64,000 nt of DNA from Chelydra serpentina. Its lineage: Eukaryota; Chordata; Testudines; Chelydridae. The notes under the pieces were generated by a model, which worked only from the letters and a program-made list of their open reading frames with translations, had not been told where the DNA came from and searched no databases. Both the position numbers and the translations under genes were made by a program. The stretch spans positions 39,742,001-39,806,000 of the forward strand of contig JBAIAC010000001.1 of NCBI GenBank assembly GCA_037349315.1. The letters are read 5' to 3'. Shown here in pieces: positions 1 to 11,578 of this stretch; positions within the stretch are counted from its first letter, which is position 1; each line of letters starts with the position of its first letter.

Positions 1-1139
1 TAACAGTGGTTTAAAATCTTGATGGCTCCCATCAACCAGAACAATTTACTGTGGATGGCTCTGTTTGCTTGCAGGCCTTCCTGTAAGTCAGGCTGGGCGG
101 AATGAAGGCTTGGGGTCTCACAGGACATGTGACCATGTCACCTGGTACTGAAATCCATCTTAAACCTGGTGCTTTTCCATTTAGAAGGGGAAGGGGGTGG
201 AAACCCAGAGAGAAAAAGGATTCCCGCCTTGTGCAAAAGTTATATAAGGGAGTGAAACAGAACAAAGGGGGCTGCACACAATTTTTTACACAATTCATAA
301 TCCACATACGCTTCTCTTTCAAACACACACAGTCATATAAACACCCTCTGAGGATCTCAGCCATCAAAGGACAAAGTCATGCCACATCCTTATGGAAGTT
401 CAGGAAGGAGAAATGAATGCTTTTCCTTGGATCACAAGTAAACATCTTCAGGATCTTTCCCTTGCCTTTTGATTTTTCTCAAGTATTTGTTTTATGTTCT
501 TAATGGAATTTTCAAAAAGACAAGCATTTAGGTACTCAAATTCTATTGACTTTCTGACAGTCAAGCTGTGTTCTTTCTGGCTTGTGAACCATCACCCAGC
601 TATGATGCATTATGTACTTAAAGGTGCAATTGAGGTGCACGACTGTACGCTATGAGGTAAGATAGGCTACAGCTGCACAATCTAATAATTCTGCTGATTT
701 ATAAACCACAAAATAATCTATTTTACACTCCCATAATTGTATTGATTCTGCACTGCCAATAAGAGTAAGAGGACATGAAGACATGTGGCTGTCCTTATGA
801 TAAGCACATATGACTCTGAATATGCACAAGAAGCAAATCTGTTGGGTAAGAAAGTGCCAGTTTTTACATAATCTCTTTTCTGACAATAGCCAACCTTCAA
901 ATGCATGAAAATGGACTCCATGAAAAATGTCCTCATGTGTTCCTAGACTTTACTTATATGGGAAAAGAAGTTTAATAAACGCTACCTAATAATTTCCATT
1001 ATGGTTAACCAGGCACCGATTTTACTGGTGCTCCCCTCTGACTGTCAGAACTCCCAGTGTGACCTGGCCTCTCACAAAAAGATAGCAAGGTCAGGTGGAC
1101 AAGAAGTGAGAAGGAAACTTTGATTCTATTGGTGACTAC
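1..1139. other. No recognised feature (AT-rich non-coding)
   Basis: I see no gene and no repeat family I can name here. Reading frames are short (about 110 residues or less), occur on both strands and have no recognisable domains. The sequence looks like ordinary unique vertebrate intergenic or intronic DNA. Confidence 0.5.
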
Positions 1140-1262
1140 TTTGAGGATCTGCTGGGTGACCTTAGGGAAGCCTCTGCCTGTCTGTGCCTCAGTTTCCTCA
1201 TGTTAACTCTCCTTTGTAAAGCCTTTTGATGTTAATAGTTGTGAAGAGCTGTATAAGAGAAA
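1140..1262 (+). repeat. MIR/L2-like ancient SINE fragment
   Basis: The stretch reads like the core and tail of an ancient CORE-SINE/L2 repeat. It has a 'GGGTGACCTTAGGGAAGC' block, then 'GTGCCTCAGTTTCCTCA', then a tail 'TTGTAAAGCCTTTTGA' followed by 'GCTGTATAAG'. These blocks come in the order known from MIR/L2 sequences of amniotes. The copy is old and diverged. The plus strand is chosen from the direction of the 'CTCAGTTTCCTCA' core. Confidence 0.6.
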
Positions 1263-1800
1263 AGAATAGCTTTATGTGGTATTTTGGACCATCTTATATA
1301 ATATGATAGAAAATTATATCCCTGATGTTGAATTCTTCAAAAGGATCTCATGCTCTCTTAAATTCTGTAGGTTATTAGAATAATTTTCATTGAATGCAGT
1401 TTGATTTCTGTAGAATCCTTTTGATCCATATTAAATTCTATGGGACTTTTCTATAACGGGATTGTGCAGGAATAATAAGTGTACCTGGCAGCTAGTTTGG
1501 TTATGGTTAAAATAGTTTTTAATATGAAGTTACTATTTTACAATACATATTAGCATTTAAGTAAGATGTCCCTTCCTTGATGTCATGGATCATATACTTC
1601 TGCCCTAGTACCAAATGTGAGAGATGTTCACAATAATACCTTTCCCAGACCAGCTGGACAAAGAAACTTCATGAAAGCAAAGTAAATTTGAACATGCAGG
1701 TCTTTTTGCCAGCACTCAAAACAATTTGCATATGTCCTAGTCCTGGCTCATGATTCTCTTTAACACCTTTCTTGTATCCAACTAACATTTCAATCACAGG

Positions 1801-1972
1801 TTTCAGAGTGGTAGCCATGTTAGTCTGTATCAGCAAAAACAACAAAGAGTCCTTGTGGCACCTTAGAGACTAACACATTTATTTGGGCATAAGCTTTCGT
1901 GGGAAGTGAGTTTTAGCCCACAAAAGCTTATGCCCAAATAAAGTTTTTAGTCTCTGAGGTGCCAAAAGGACT
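1801..1972. mobile_element. Palindromic dispersed repeat, turtle type
   Basis: This 170-bp unit starts with 'TTTCAGAGTGGTAGCCATGT', has a 'TTAGTCTGTAT' block, and contains a long inverted repeat. The left arm (about 1851-1903) contains 'GCATAAGCTTTCGTGGG'. The right arm (about 1917-1970) contains 'CCCACAAAAGCTTATGC' and repeats the 'TTAGTCTCTGAGGTGCC' block. I recognise the unit as a repeat very common in turtle genomes. Its formal class is not certain to me, and the structure suits a fold-back or MITE-like element. The right end looks shortened compared with the left. Confidence 0.6.
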
Positions 1973-3206
1973 CATTATTTCAGTCATAGTTTCACACTAG
2001 AAGCTCAGCCAAGTGCCGTCCTTGATTAATAGAGAATTAAAGTTTATCAATAGGAGTACATGAGGTAAAATTAAAATTTGACATGTTGGCCCGCACTGTT
2101 AAAGGAATATATTGCCTTTTTAAAATCTGTGCTGGAAAACCAGTTGGAAGTGAGAAACCTTTAATATCCCCTTGATTAGTCCTTCTGTGACCTAAAAATG
2201 TATCAATATTTGTTACACAAAGGAATCCAGAATTTATGTGCCAACCCTTTTGGTTGGAATTGCCTGATGAGTTAGTCAAATACCTTCTCCTTCTGGAATG
2301 CATTTCAGCTGTACATTGTACATACGGTACCACTTCTAGTCCATGAGATTAAGAATGAGCCATGAATTGAATTCATTCTCCTTGGGTATGTGGAACATTA
2401 TAGGCTGCTTTACTTATCACTAGACAGCTTTCACTTGGTTTGCTTTTCATTAGAAGAGTGCTATTCATACAGACACCCATAGAAAATCTGAAATGATAGT
2501 TAGGCCAGCTTCATTTGATATTGAATATTACACTAGAGGTCACCTATACTTCAAGTCCAATGTGCAAAAACATTTAACTAAGTAATGCCTTTTCTATTCT
2601 GCTTTTGTTCTCCTCTAGCCATGCATACAGAATGACTGGAGCTGCAGCCCCAATTTGTCTGAGAGTTGAACTTTTAAGCTCAGTTTCTCAAGCATGTACA
2701 GTTCCTGAATTTTGTAAATCAGGCTTGCAATAAAGAGAGGATAAAAATACATGCCATTGAGTCTCTGAATCACTGCAAAGTATCATATGCAACTTGTGGG
2801 TGAGGGTCGGGTATTTGGGAGTGGGAAGAAAAATGTCTCCATTACTATGGAGTGGCAGTATCCACTTGTATGCAACTTTCCATTGTAAACCTGATTTTTG
2901 TATCCTCTCTACTAAATCCTCAAATATCAGTTTCAAACATCAGTCCCAAAACAAGTAAGTTAGGTCTAGGGCCAAGCTGAATTACTCTACTATATTTATA
3001 GATCCTGAGAAAATCAGAATATCTTCGTCATCCATAACAAATATTTTCATCTAAACAGGGAACCAAAAAACCAGAATGTTTTATTCTTAACCATACACCA
3101 GTTGTTCCAAGTCTAGTCTTCTTTATGATCAGATACATTCCACAACAACTCCTTGCTTAATTGTAAAATTCTAAATGGCTCATTGGCACAATGAAGATGA
3201 TCATTC
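1973..3206. other. No recognised feature
   Basis: AT-rich non-coding sequence. The reading frames are short and lack domains, and I could not assign any repeat family. Confidence 0.45.
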
Positions 3207-4114
3207 TGTGACAGATTTATGTTACCAATCTACCTGTGCCTCAGTTGATCAGGCTAAGGCCGCGGGATTTTTAGGGGCAGAGATGGAGGAACACACCAAG
3301 TAACTACATTTTAAAGCTTTATTAATAAAATAATAAAATAACAGCGGAGGGTGCTGGGGGTTTTCCACGTCACTCAAAGGAAGGAAGAAAGCGTTAGTGC
3401 CTGAGCCCTAACCTACTTTCATACTCACACACGCACAACCCAAGGCTGGCCACGCCTGGGTATAACGTAAGAAGAAGAGGGGGAAGGGTGAATGAGAGTT
3501 CTGTCCTGTGCACAGGCCATCCAGGGTCCGCTGTAGATCTCCAACTTGCTTCCACTCTCAAGAGGGTTTTATGTTCTGGGTGTTCCTGGGGACGTCTCGG
3601 TCAGGGGAGCCCTCCCCTCATCCCCCGTGCTCTCTTCTCTTTGCACCAGTCAGACCTGGCATTCTGCAGCTTCCTCAACTTCCCCAAAACACACCAGCTT
3701 CAGGGTCACGAGACAGACTGTTGATTCCCAGTTTTCTGACTTTCACAATCTTGCTGTTTTGCAACCCCTTCAGTTCGATTCGGCTCAGTTCTTATTTCTT
3801 ACAGCCATCTGTGGCTGAAAAACAGTTTCTCGCTGCTTTGGATACAGACTGTGTGTCTGTGTCTCTTGTCCTTGATGCCAAGGAGCTTCTTATCTTCGGG
3901 CCTGGTTGAATTTTCAAATTAACCTGTTCCTTTCCCCCCTCGGCCTCCTGAACCCTGCAAAGGAACCTTCCATTCTCCACTCACTCACACCTTTAACCCT
4001 TCCCTACCACCAATCCACTATATATCTAAAAATATTACCAAGGTATGCTGCTGGTGCTTACCCAGGGGAACGGGGCGGGCGGGGATGTGTATGTGTGTAG
4101 TTCGTACTGTGACA
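3207..4114. mobile_element. LTR-like block, probable solo LTR
   Basis: A 908-bp block richer in GC than its surroundings, with LTR-style ends: it starts 'TGTGACAG' and ends 'CTGTGACA', giving TG...CA termini that are imperfect inverted repeats. It contains A/T-rich TATA/polyA-like stretches ('TTTATTAATAAAATAATAAA' near 3321) and a long pyrimidine-rich stretch. I recall similar blocks repeated in turtle genomes. No gag, pol or primer-binding site is seen next to it, so a solo LTR is the best reading. The five flanking bases on each side (cattc/agtcc) do not match, so the target duplication is lost or the ends are slightly wrong. Frames of up to 133 residues inside show no domain and are treated as chance. 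Confidence 0.5.
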
Positions 4115-4124
4115 AGTCCCACCT

Positions 4125-4166
4125 CTTAGTAAGGGCTCAATCCTGAGAGGTTCTATGCCATTTGCA
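4125..4166. repeat. Short palindromic MITE-like repeat
   Basis: About 40 bp with facing ends 'GGGCTCAATCCTG' and 'CAGGATTGGGCCC', which pair as an inverted repeat. It belongs to the class of small palindromic elements with 'CAATCCTG/GATCCAAAGCCC'-type ends scattered through this window. Confidence 0.45.
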
Positions 4167-4487
4167 GGATTGGGCCCTGTGATCTCATATGCCAGTCAAT
4201 TATCCAAGTAGCATTAGATACAAAGATAACATATCTCCATGTGCAAACTTCCCAGATCATGACAGTGCAGCACTGACATGAGACGAGCAAAGATTAGTGT
4301 GGTGACAAACCATCATATAACCTTGTCAGATGTATTTGAAACAAATGAAAAAGGCCACTGTCCCATGGTGCAATTTTTGGATGCTCCACCTGCAAAGAAG
4401 GGAAGATGGGAGGCTAGTGTCTTTATGAAGGCAGAGTTAAGGTATTGGCTCTCTAATGGTTTTTCAATGACTGAAACATTTATTTTT

Positions 4488-4605
4488 TTTATTAAGTATT
4501 ATTGATCGAGTGTAGCAGTGCCCACAGGAACAAGCCCCATTGTGGTAGGTACTGTACAAACATTACATAGAGATGGCCCCTGCCGCAAAGAGATTTCAAC
4601 CCAAG
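4488..4605 (+). repeat. LINE/SINE-derived tail repeat ('gcccCATTGTG' family)
   Basis: It contains 'AAGCCCCATTGTGGTAGGTA', then 'CTGTACAAACATTACATAGA', then a 'GGCCCCTGCCGCAAAGAG' block. The same three-part order recurs near 27,590 and 44,070 in this window, so it is a dispersed family. Its form suits an L2- or CR1-type LINE tail or a CORE-SINE relative; I cannot fix the family. Confidence 0.5.
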
Positions 4606-6845
4606 TAATGTTTTTGAATGGATTTATACCCTTGAGTTACTAATATGCATTTGCAGCCTTAACTTCACCTTAATGAACTCTTTTGTCTGGGAACATTAAT
4701 TAAGTTCACTCTTGCTTCCTTAGGTCTGGAGAATTTTGTTTGCCAGATATATTTACCCAAGCTTTTGCAGCTTTAAAATGAACTCAAGTGGAGAACAGAT
4801 TAAGATGTGGTTTTAGTTCTTTTTTTCTGTTTCATGGTTACTCTGTGTGGCTGGTTGAAGGAATACAGCTATAACAATACTCCCCATCAAGCACACGCTG
4901 TATTCATAAAACTAACATTTGTTCCAGTTGACTCTGTATGTCAAATAGACAGCACATACAAGAGTTTCATAGAAGCTGATTGGATGGATCACTAGATATA
5001 GCAAACCTCCCAAAGGATCTGATGTGTTTCTCCACAGCAGCAGCAAAAATCATACCATGTGTGTTTGCTTCAAATGGGGCCTGATAGTTAAATCTCCTAC
5101 GCTGTTCTTCATGGGTTAGGATTAAGTCTTCCTCTGAGTTTGGAAAACGTCACTCACAAAGCTTGTTCACACAATACTAATCTAAATAAGTCTAGAACAT
5201 CTAGAGGTACAGATCCATGTGTGTTTCTATCAGATTATGGAAAATTTTCACTTTTGGCTGGTTTCAGAAGTGCACATTAGGATGACTATGCTTCAGCCGA
5301 AAGTAAAATGGGGCACTTACCCACAGTAGGATGTTTGGTGGGAACCACTTAATTATTATGGGGTGATTCTAAATAACCGTAGACCCTTATAAAGCCATTC
5401 AATTCCATTCCCCTTACTACCTAAAGCCCTGCCTACTGCAGTGCAGTCTTACTAAGCGCAGATGGGAAGGGGGAATGCCAGAATAGGTTTCTAGAATGCA
5501 GAACCGATGTGTATGTGTTTGTGGAGAGAATCTGAGGAACATTGACACAGAAGAAGAGGGAACCTACAATGCTCCCTAAGTAAAACCTTGATAGGAAAGA
5601 GAAACCTTGAAACTACAGGGGGCTAACATTGTTGCTGCCAAGATCTTTGTGTATAAAGCAGCTCAGTTTCCACACACTGTGTGGCACTGAAACCACAAGA
5701 AATAAACCAGCTGCCACTGGTGGCTCACCATTTCCTAAGACTGTCTATGGCTGCCGGTCTGATAATGTTTGATTGGCCTTGTTTGTGTATATTCACTTTA
5801 ATTTAGCGCTATTGTCAATGCACAGATACATTCTTCTGGCTATGCCCTAAAAGAGTCATGATGAGCTCTCAATCTCCTTGCTGCTTAACAATATATTTAA
5901 TGATTGTTATATTGAACTTTGATTTCAGAAAGTTAAAACAGAAATGCAACGCTGATCAGAGATTTGAATTGTTAAACACAAGGCAGACACTGGCTGTTGC
6001 ACAGAAACATGTCTTCATAAGACCTACAAATTCTTAATAGACAGCTGAATATCTTTGATGGATCTTGACTATAATCAATGAGTCATCAATGAGATACATA
6101 GCAACTATTACAAGTATACAGGCATCAACTGCCTGGCATCTTCACTAGTACTGATGACAGCAACCCACAAGTTACTAAGCTGTGGAGTCATCTGACAAAA
6201 GATGTCATCTCCTATTTAGGGTCATTTTGTCTCTGGAATCTGAGCAGTTCTGGGTCCGCAAGAGCAAGAGGGGAGTATATCCCTGATAGAAACATCCCCC
6301 CACAAGCTTCCCTGGAGGTGACACATAATGAATGGGAGGCCAGATGGAGCTGCATCAGGGACAACCTTACCCTTCAAATTTAGTACTTTTGCTGAACACA
6401 GATCCATACCAAGAAAACATTCAGTTTTTTCTTGATTTTTTTAACCTATCCCCATTACTATTTTTGTGTGTTCATGTTCAACAACGCATATCTAAGGTTA
6501 TGCAGTCAAATAATATTTATTGGTTGATACTATTTTGAAGCCATTGTACTTTGTTAATTTCAGTGGATCAATGGTTTGGCAATTTGGAAATTCCTGCAAA
6601 TACCATAGTGTTGTTTCCTTCACCTGCAACTCGATAGAGAAGATTGTATTAAAGGGGAGACTTTGTGCAGTGCTTTTTAAAATTCTAGTATGTTATTTAT
6701 AAGCTTTTTTATTTTAATAAATAAATCCAGTTCTAATTACTGGTTTTCTATAATATTATTTTTTTAAATAGTCAATATTTGATTTTTCAGTACCAATTCA
6801 GATACTATGATCATTGGAGCCATTTCCTGAAATTTTATAATTGGT
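4606..6845. other. No recognised feature
   Basis: About 2.2 kb of AT-rich sequence without coding signals or a repeat I can name. Short frames on both strands appear to be chance. Confidence 0.45.
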
Positions 6846-6849
6846 ACAA

Positions 6850-6955
6850 TTGATCTCAAAGGCTCAAATCCTCAGATATTTAGGTTTCTAACTTTCACTT
6901 AAATCAATGGAAGTTAGGAGTCTAAATACCTTTGAGAATCTGGGCCAAAGTAACT
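6850..6955. repeat. Palindromic MITE-like repeat
   Basis: The two halves face each other: 'CTCAAATCCTCAGATATTTA' on the left and 'AATACCTTTGAGAATCTGGG' on the right, with 'CAATGGAAGTTAGGAGTCTA' between. This matches the layout of short sauropsid palindromic repeats with 'GAGGATCTGGGCC' ends. Non-coding and probably non-autonomous. Confidence 0.45.
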
Positions 6956-7506
6956 ATTTCTTTAGAAACTGCAATTATCCTGTTAAGTGGACCAATTTAT
7001 TTAATTATCTATTTCAATTTGCTTCCGCCAGTGTTTTTTTAAAAAATAGAACCCAGGTGCATCGACAGGCTACACTCTTTGAGATACTTTCTCTATTTAC
7101 TTCCAGAGACACTGAAGCTTTTCCTGAACTATTTTCTTTATGCTTTTTAACAGTGACTGATTTCAAGCTTCCCTCCTGTCCGAGAAATGGCTGTGTTACA
7201 ACAGTTTACATTGATACAAAAAGCTGAGGTAGACCCCAAGCTGCAAAGTTTGTTTCCAGATTCTGATCTGAACATTCACAAAAGGTTCAACTATCTCTAA
7301 TTAAAAGTGGATAGATTACAAGCAGGAAGAAATCAACAACACTTCCTTGTTATTCCTTTGATGAATCATGTCTAGAGGCTCAGGAACATGGTTCAGATAT
7401 CAGACTCATTTTCTGACTTCCTCATTTTGTAGCTGTTGACACAGATTCTATTTTGGTGGTTCTCTATCTTATTGTCCATTCTACCTCACTGCAGGGCATC
7501 ATCCCA

Positions 7507-7800
7507 CATGCCTTATACAATTGAATATTTTCATTAATGACTTGGAGGATGGAGTATAGAGTATGCTAATCATATCTGGCGATGACACAAAGCAGGGAAG
7601 GATTGTAAATTCTTGGGAGAATAAGATTAAAGTGCAGTCTAATCATCATACATTAGAGAAATGGTCTGAAATCAATTAAATAGGATTCAATAAGGATAAC
7701 TGCAAAGTCATTCACATAGGAAGTAATAATCAGAGCAAGAAGTAATGGGATTAAATTGCAGCAGGAAAAATAGATTAAATATTAGGAGAAAAATATGGGC
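7507..7800 (+). pseudogene. CR1-type LINE reverse transcriptase remnant
   Basis: Read on the plus strand, the segment resembles CR1 reverse transcriptase around its catalytic region. There is an 'NDLED'-like stretch, then 'GDDTK' at 7578-7592 in place of the usual F/YADDTK, then 'LEKWSE' and 'CKVIHIG'-like stretches interrupted by frameshifts. From about 7740 the sequence jumps to a '3-prime-end-like' block ('GGGATTAAATTGCAGCAGG'), which in intact CR1 lies hundreds of bases downstream. The copy is therefore truncated at both ends, internally deleted and dead. I judge CR1 similarity from remembered family motifs. Confidence 0.65.
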
Positions 7801-8925
7801 CAAATCCTAAGAGATGTTCAATATTTTCTTAGGATTTCACCCCATGTAATCTGTAAGAGCAATCAGGAAATGGAGAAAGCCTCCAAGGGAAGTTGTAGAC
7901 ACATGATCATTGTCAAATGCAGTTTAAAAATGTGAACACATTTTTAGTTGTTACTCAGTCCTTACTCAAGAAAAACTTGAATTGAAATCAGTGGGTGTGT
8001 TTACCTCAGGAAGGGCCGGTAAAAAGGGAAAACACTCAGTCTTCCCATACACACTTCCTGTTTTAAAGCCCTTCCATTAAACCCTTTCAACTTTGAACCC
8101 ATGGGGTCCATCTGCCATCTACTGAAATGGGTCTCTCTAAGCCAAATGTTTGCCTTTCATTACAGCAGACATTCCAGTGCTCTGGGAACTCAAAGTGTCT
8201 CCTCTCTATGGTATCAGTGCATTATACATGGCTGCCTCAATGCAGCAATCTTCTCCTTGCTTCAATCACCATTCAGCTCAGGACACCTGATAAGAACACA
8301 TGTTGAAAACTCTTTCTCCTTACAATTATATCTATGTATTATTTGTACTGTGGTATTCCTTAGAGGCCCTAATGAGGGTCATAGTGCACTAGGCACTGAC
8401 ACTCTCACATACTTAATAAAGAAATTTGAACTATTAAACGTGCTCCCTCAGCCCATACCCAGGGGTACTGGAATGAGGTGATGAGAGTCATTGAACCAAA
8501 CTGTAAACCTTGTATATAATGGAAACCACTTCAAGCCAGGGCATGCGGCAACACCCCTAGAACTCCTAGTTCCAGCACCTATGCCCATACCCCACTGGAG
8601 GATGGCCCCTTGGCTGCTTTAAAAGTCACTTGGGTGAGAGTTGGGCAAAAGTGATCTGAATCCAAGAACCATAACCACTCTGACAGTACCCTGTCTGCCA
8701 GAGAATCTGGCCTTAAATTTGAAGCAATTTAATAAATAATTATTTGAAGTGGTAAAAATAATTAATGAAGCTAGGTACCTGCCTTCATAAATTATGTATT
8801 CAATTGCTTCAAATGTAGGGCCAAATTCTTTGGTGGGAGGCCCGCTGCCAGATCTGCCAGCTGGGCTGGAGGGCATTTTATAGCACTAAATACTTTTTAA
8901 AATGAGTGTGAGCACAGCAGGTTTG
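7801..8925. other. Mostly unique sequence, possible weak repeats
   Basis: No gene seen. The frame at 8101-8481 (126 residues) has no recognisable domain and no splice context. Near 8350-8400 a 'GAGGCCCTAATGAGGGTCAT' stretch may be a worn member of the 'CATTGTGCTAGGC' repeat family, but this is weak. Confidence 0.4.
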
Positions 8926-8929
8926 TGTT

Positions 8930-9030
8930 AATTGCTTATGTCTGAGCATAGTACCTGATATAATGGGGCCCTGATCCCTAACTGGAGCGTATAGGCACTG
9001 CAAATAATAAATAATTAATTTTTAAAAAGA
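8930..9030 (+). repeat. LINE-tail-like repeat ending in A/T-rich run
   Basis: It has 'AATGGGGCCCTGATCCCTAA', then 'GGCACTGCAAATAATAAATA' and an A/T-rich run. The same order (GGGGCCC...GATC...CACTGC/CTACTGTAA...AAATAATAA) recurs at about 28,400, 50,240 and 60,190, so this is a dispersed family. A short A-rich tail on the right suggests a retroposon on the plus strand. Confidence 0.5.
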
Positions 9031-9245
9031 GATAATTGCAGGGAACCTGAAAGCAAAGCCTGAGTGTCCTGCTTTATCCTTGTTCCTTAAGGTAAATATT
9101 AGTTTCAAAAGATGGTTTTGCTCAGGTAACATGAAATTAGAGGACATTGAACACACAACTAGTCAAAGGCAATTAATCTCGTGGAGTAAAATTGCCCAAA
9201 GTGCTTAAGTGAGTTAAGACAAGTCTCATTTTCAAAAGAGATTTA

Positions 9246-9512
9246 AGCCTTGTCTGCACTACAAAATTTTTGTTAGCACAACTATACTGGCAAATCTTCC
9301 TATGGTAGGTGCAGTTTATATTAGAATAAAAGTGCTTCGACCATCATAATTTACACCAGTTCCCAAAAGACAAACTATGCTGGTAAAAGCACTTTTATGC
9401 CAGTATAATTGTGTGTACGCTAGGGCTTATATTAACAGAGTTATCTTGGTAAAAATTCACACTCCTAATCAACATAGCAATGTTAGTATAAGTTTTAAGC
9501 ATAGACCAGGCC
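9246..9512. mobile_element. Harbinger-like MITE (267 bp, TTA target)
   Basis: The left end reads 'AGCCTTGTCTGCAC'. The reverse complement of the right end reads 'GGCCTGGTCTATGC', an imperfect terminal inverted repeat. Both ends are bordered by TTA (9243-9245 and 9513-9515), which fits the 3-bp TWA target duplication of PIF/Harbinger transposons. The inside has facing 'CCTATGGTAGGTGC' and 'TAAAAGCACTTTTATGCC'-like stretches but no reading frame, so the element is non-autonomous. The superfamily call rests on the TTA flank and is moderate. Confidence 0.55.
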
Positions 9513-9529
9513 TTAGGTACTTAACAGCA

Positions 9530-9626
9530 TAAATACCCCTGACTTATGATCCAAAGTGGCTAAGTCACTTTTGAAAATAGGATTTAGGACCTAACTTAAT
9601 TAGGTGCTTTTGAAAATTTGACCCAT
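9530..9626. repeat. Palindromic MITE-like repeat
   Basis: It contains 'GGCTAAGTCACTTTTGAAAA' and the facing 'TTAATTAGGTGCTTTTGAAA' with 'GGATTTAGGACCTAACTTAA' at the centre. The 'cactttTGAAAAT...GACCCATTG' form is a repeat I know from turtle DNA. It lies 17 bp from the Harbinger-like element. Confidence 0.45.
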
Positions 9627-11466
9627 TGTCTGGTTTCATAATATGATTTAGTTGGGAGCACACTTGTTTCTGGGCCAGAAATTCCATATTAAAATTTGGA
9701 CTCAAACCACAGGAACACACTTACATATCCACTTTTAATATGGCAGTCCAGTATGAAGGATCCTATGCTGTTAGAGTGTCGATACAATAGGTTTTAAACT
9801 GTTGCTGATATTTGCTCCAATTGCTTGGATTGGGTAGCTCATACCATGTAGCCACAACCCACAATAAATAGGTGGTGCCAAACTGCACTGCTTTGAGATA
9901 ACCCTAGGATGCACTCTGTTGGAGCTGTCCAAAGCAAATAGTAATGCTATGTAGACCATTTTGGTCATTGTATAGATCTCTGGCCCTACCTCTTCCACCC
10001 TGCTTTCTGTTCCCTTTGGAGTGTTGTGAGCATTGAGGAAAGCAGAAGAGAGTAGTCTCAGCAATGCCCTGAGTGCAGGGTCTGTGAGTCTGTTCTATTT
10101 TATTCAGGTTCTTATACTTCCCTCATCACCACTATATCTGAACACCTTCCAGAAGAAAATTAAACAATGTGACTAGCATCTGTCTCATGTGATTCTATTT
10201 TTTCCCCTCCCTTCCTCTCCCTAGGGAGACATCATGTGGGATTTTATGCATACACTGTCCAAGCAAAAGCATGGTGAGTGGAAATTGGGAGCTTTTAGGA
10301 AGTTCTTGAGGAAGTGCAGGAGTTCATTCCACTATCCTGAAGTGGCCTCAGAGAAGGCTCCTGAGAAAACTGTCAGACCTGGCCTGCAAGCATGGCAGGG
10401 AAGACTTCTGCAACCTTCCCTCCACCTTCATTGTGCATTCCTCTATGGGCCAGGATCTACATTGATAATACTACCATGAAGATACCTTAAGCAGTAAGGC
10501 ATTACATAAAACTATAACTTTTTCGGGGTCTATTTTGTTATCTTCCTGCATCTTCCCTCAAGAGATATGAGACATGCACAAAACAACTATGATTTACCGA
10601 GGAGAGGGCTGGCAAGCTGCAGCCTTCTGTAGTTGCTATGCTCAGATTCACTGAGGGAGACCATCAAGGAAATACTGGATTAATAGAAATTGGAAAGGGT
10701 CTACTCTAGCATATAATGGGAATTACCACCAAAATAAATATTACTAATGATGGTAATATACCACGATTTCTCTTTTTATAACATGTTCAATTCCAAGTGC
10801 TCAAACTGACAAGAAAACTAGAGCCAGAAGAAAGGCATTTGTTTATTGTATAATGTCCACACAGTGACTACAGATATAATCCTATGTAATGACACATTTG
10901 GCTCTGAACTGGCACTGTTTGCAAACAGAAGGTCCTACTGGCAGAAAATATGGCACTTGCTGTGTTCTGCAGGATTTCTCTCTAAGCTTATCTTTGGTTG
11001 GCTTTAATGCTCTGTTGAAATTGGCATACTACCTTGTAAGTGGGCATAATTCCCCCCTAACAGATGGGAAAGAGTGTAGGCATGCAAACCAACAAGTATG
11101 TGGATCAATTTTAATTACAATGGCAGGATTCCCTTTGTGCAGTGTATCCAGGCATAAGGTTAAGGGGATAATATGTCATTATTACTCCAGCAAAAGAGCA
11201 GGATTAACTTTAAAACCCAACAATAGCTTCCAAAGCTGAATAAAGCAAAATTTGGGACTCATGTCAGTCAGGATTTATATTCAGCAGGGACAGATTTGTG
11301 TGTTACACTCTGGTCTCCTTTTGGCTCATTGGAGGAAGTACCTTTAAAAAACCGGTATTTCTGTGACTCAGTCTGAGCACGGTGATTAGCTCAACCAGGT
11401 GCAGAAATTAGATATATGGGCTAGTGTGTAGTCCACGTAACATTTCTTCCGAATAAGGCACCTCAT
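9627..11466. other. No defended feature
   Basis: No repeat family recognised. At 10,198-10,224 a pyrimidine run ends in 'CTCCCTAG', followed by an 81-codon frame (10234-10479). This resembles a splice acceptor plus exon, but no domain, donor site or partner exon supports it, so I do not call a gene. Confidence 0.4.
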
Positions 11467-11467
11467 T

Positions 11468-11578
11468 TGGGCCAGATTTTTGTCACTCCTTTTCCATGAG
11501 TCGTGAAGCTGGGCTCAGTGGGCTCACTTGTGCACTAAGATGCTATTCAGGGTGACTACTGGCAGCTGAATCAGGCCC
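11468..11578. repeat. Palindromic MITE-like repeat
   Basis: The ends face each other: 'TTGGGCCAGATTTTTG' on the left, and 'TGAATCAGGCCC' on the right. It belongs to the scattered small elements with 'GGGCC(A/T)GAT' ends. Confidence 0.4.

Noticed and set aside
3508..3909. 133-residue plus-strand frame
   Set aside because: Lies inside the LTR-like block, overlaps other open frames and has no motif.
10198..10479. Pyrimidine tract plus AG followed by an 81-codon frame, resembling an internal exon
   Set aside because: No recognisable domain, no convincing donor site or partner exon, and composition like its surroundings.
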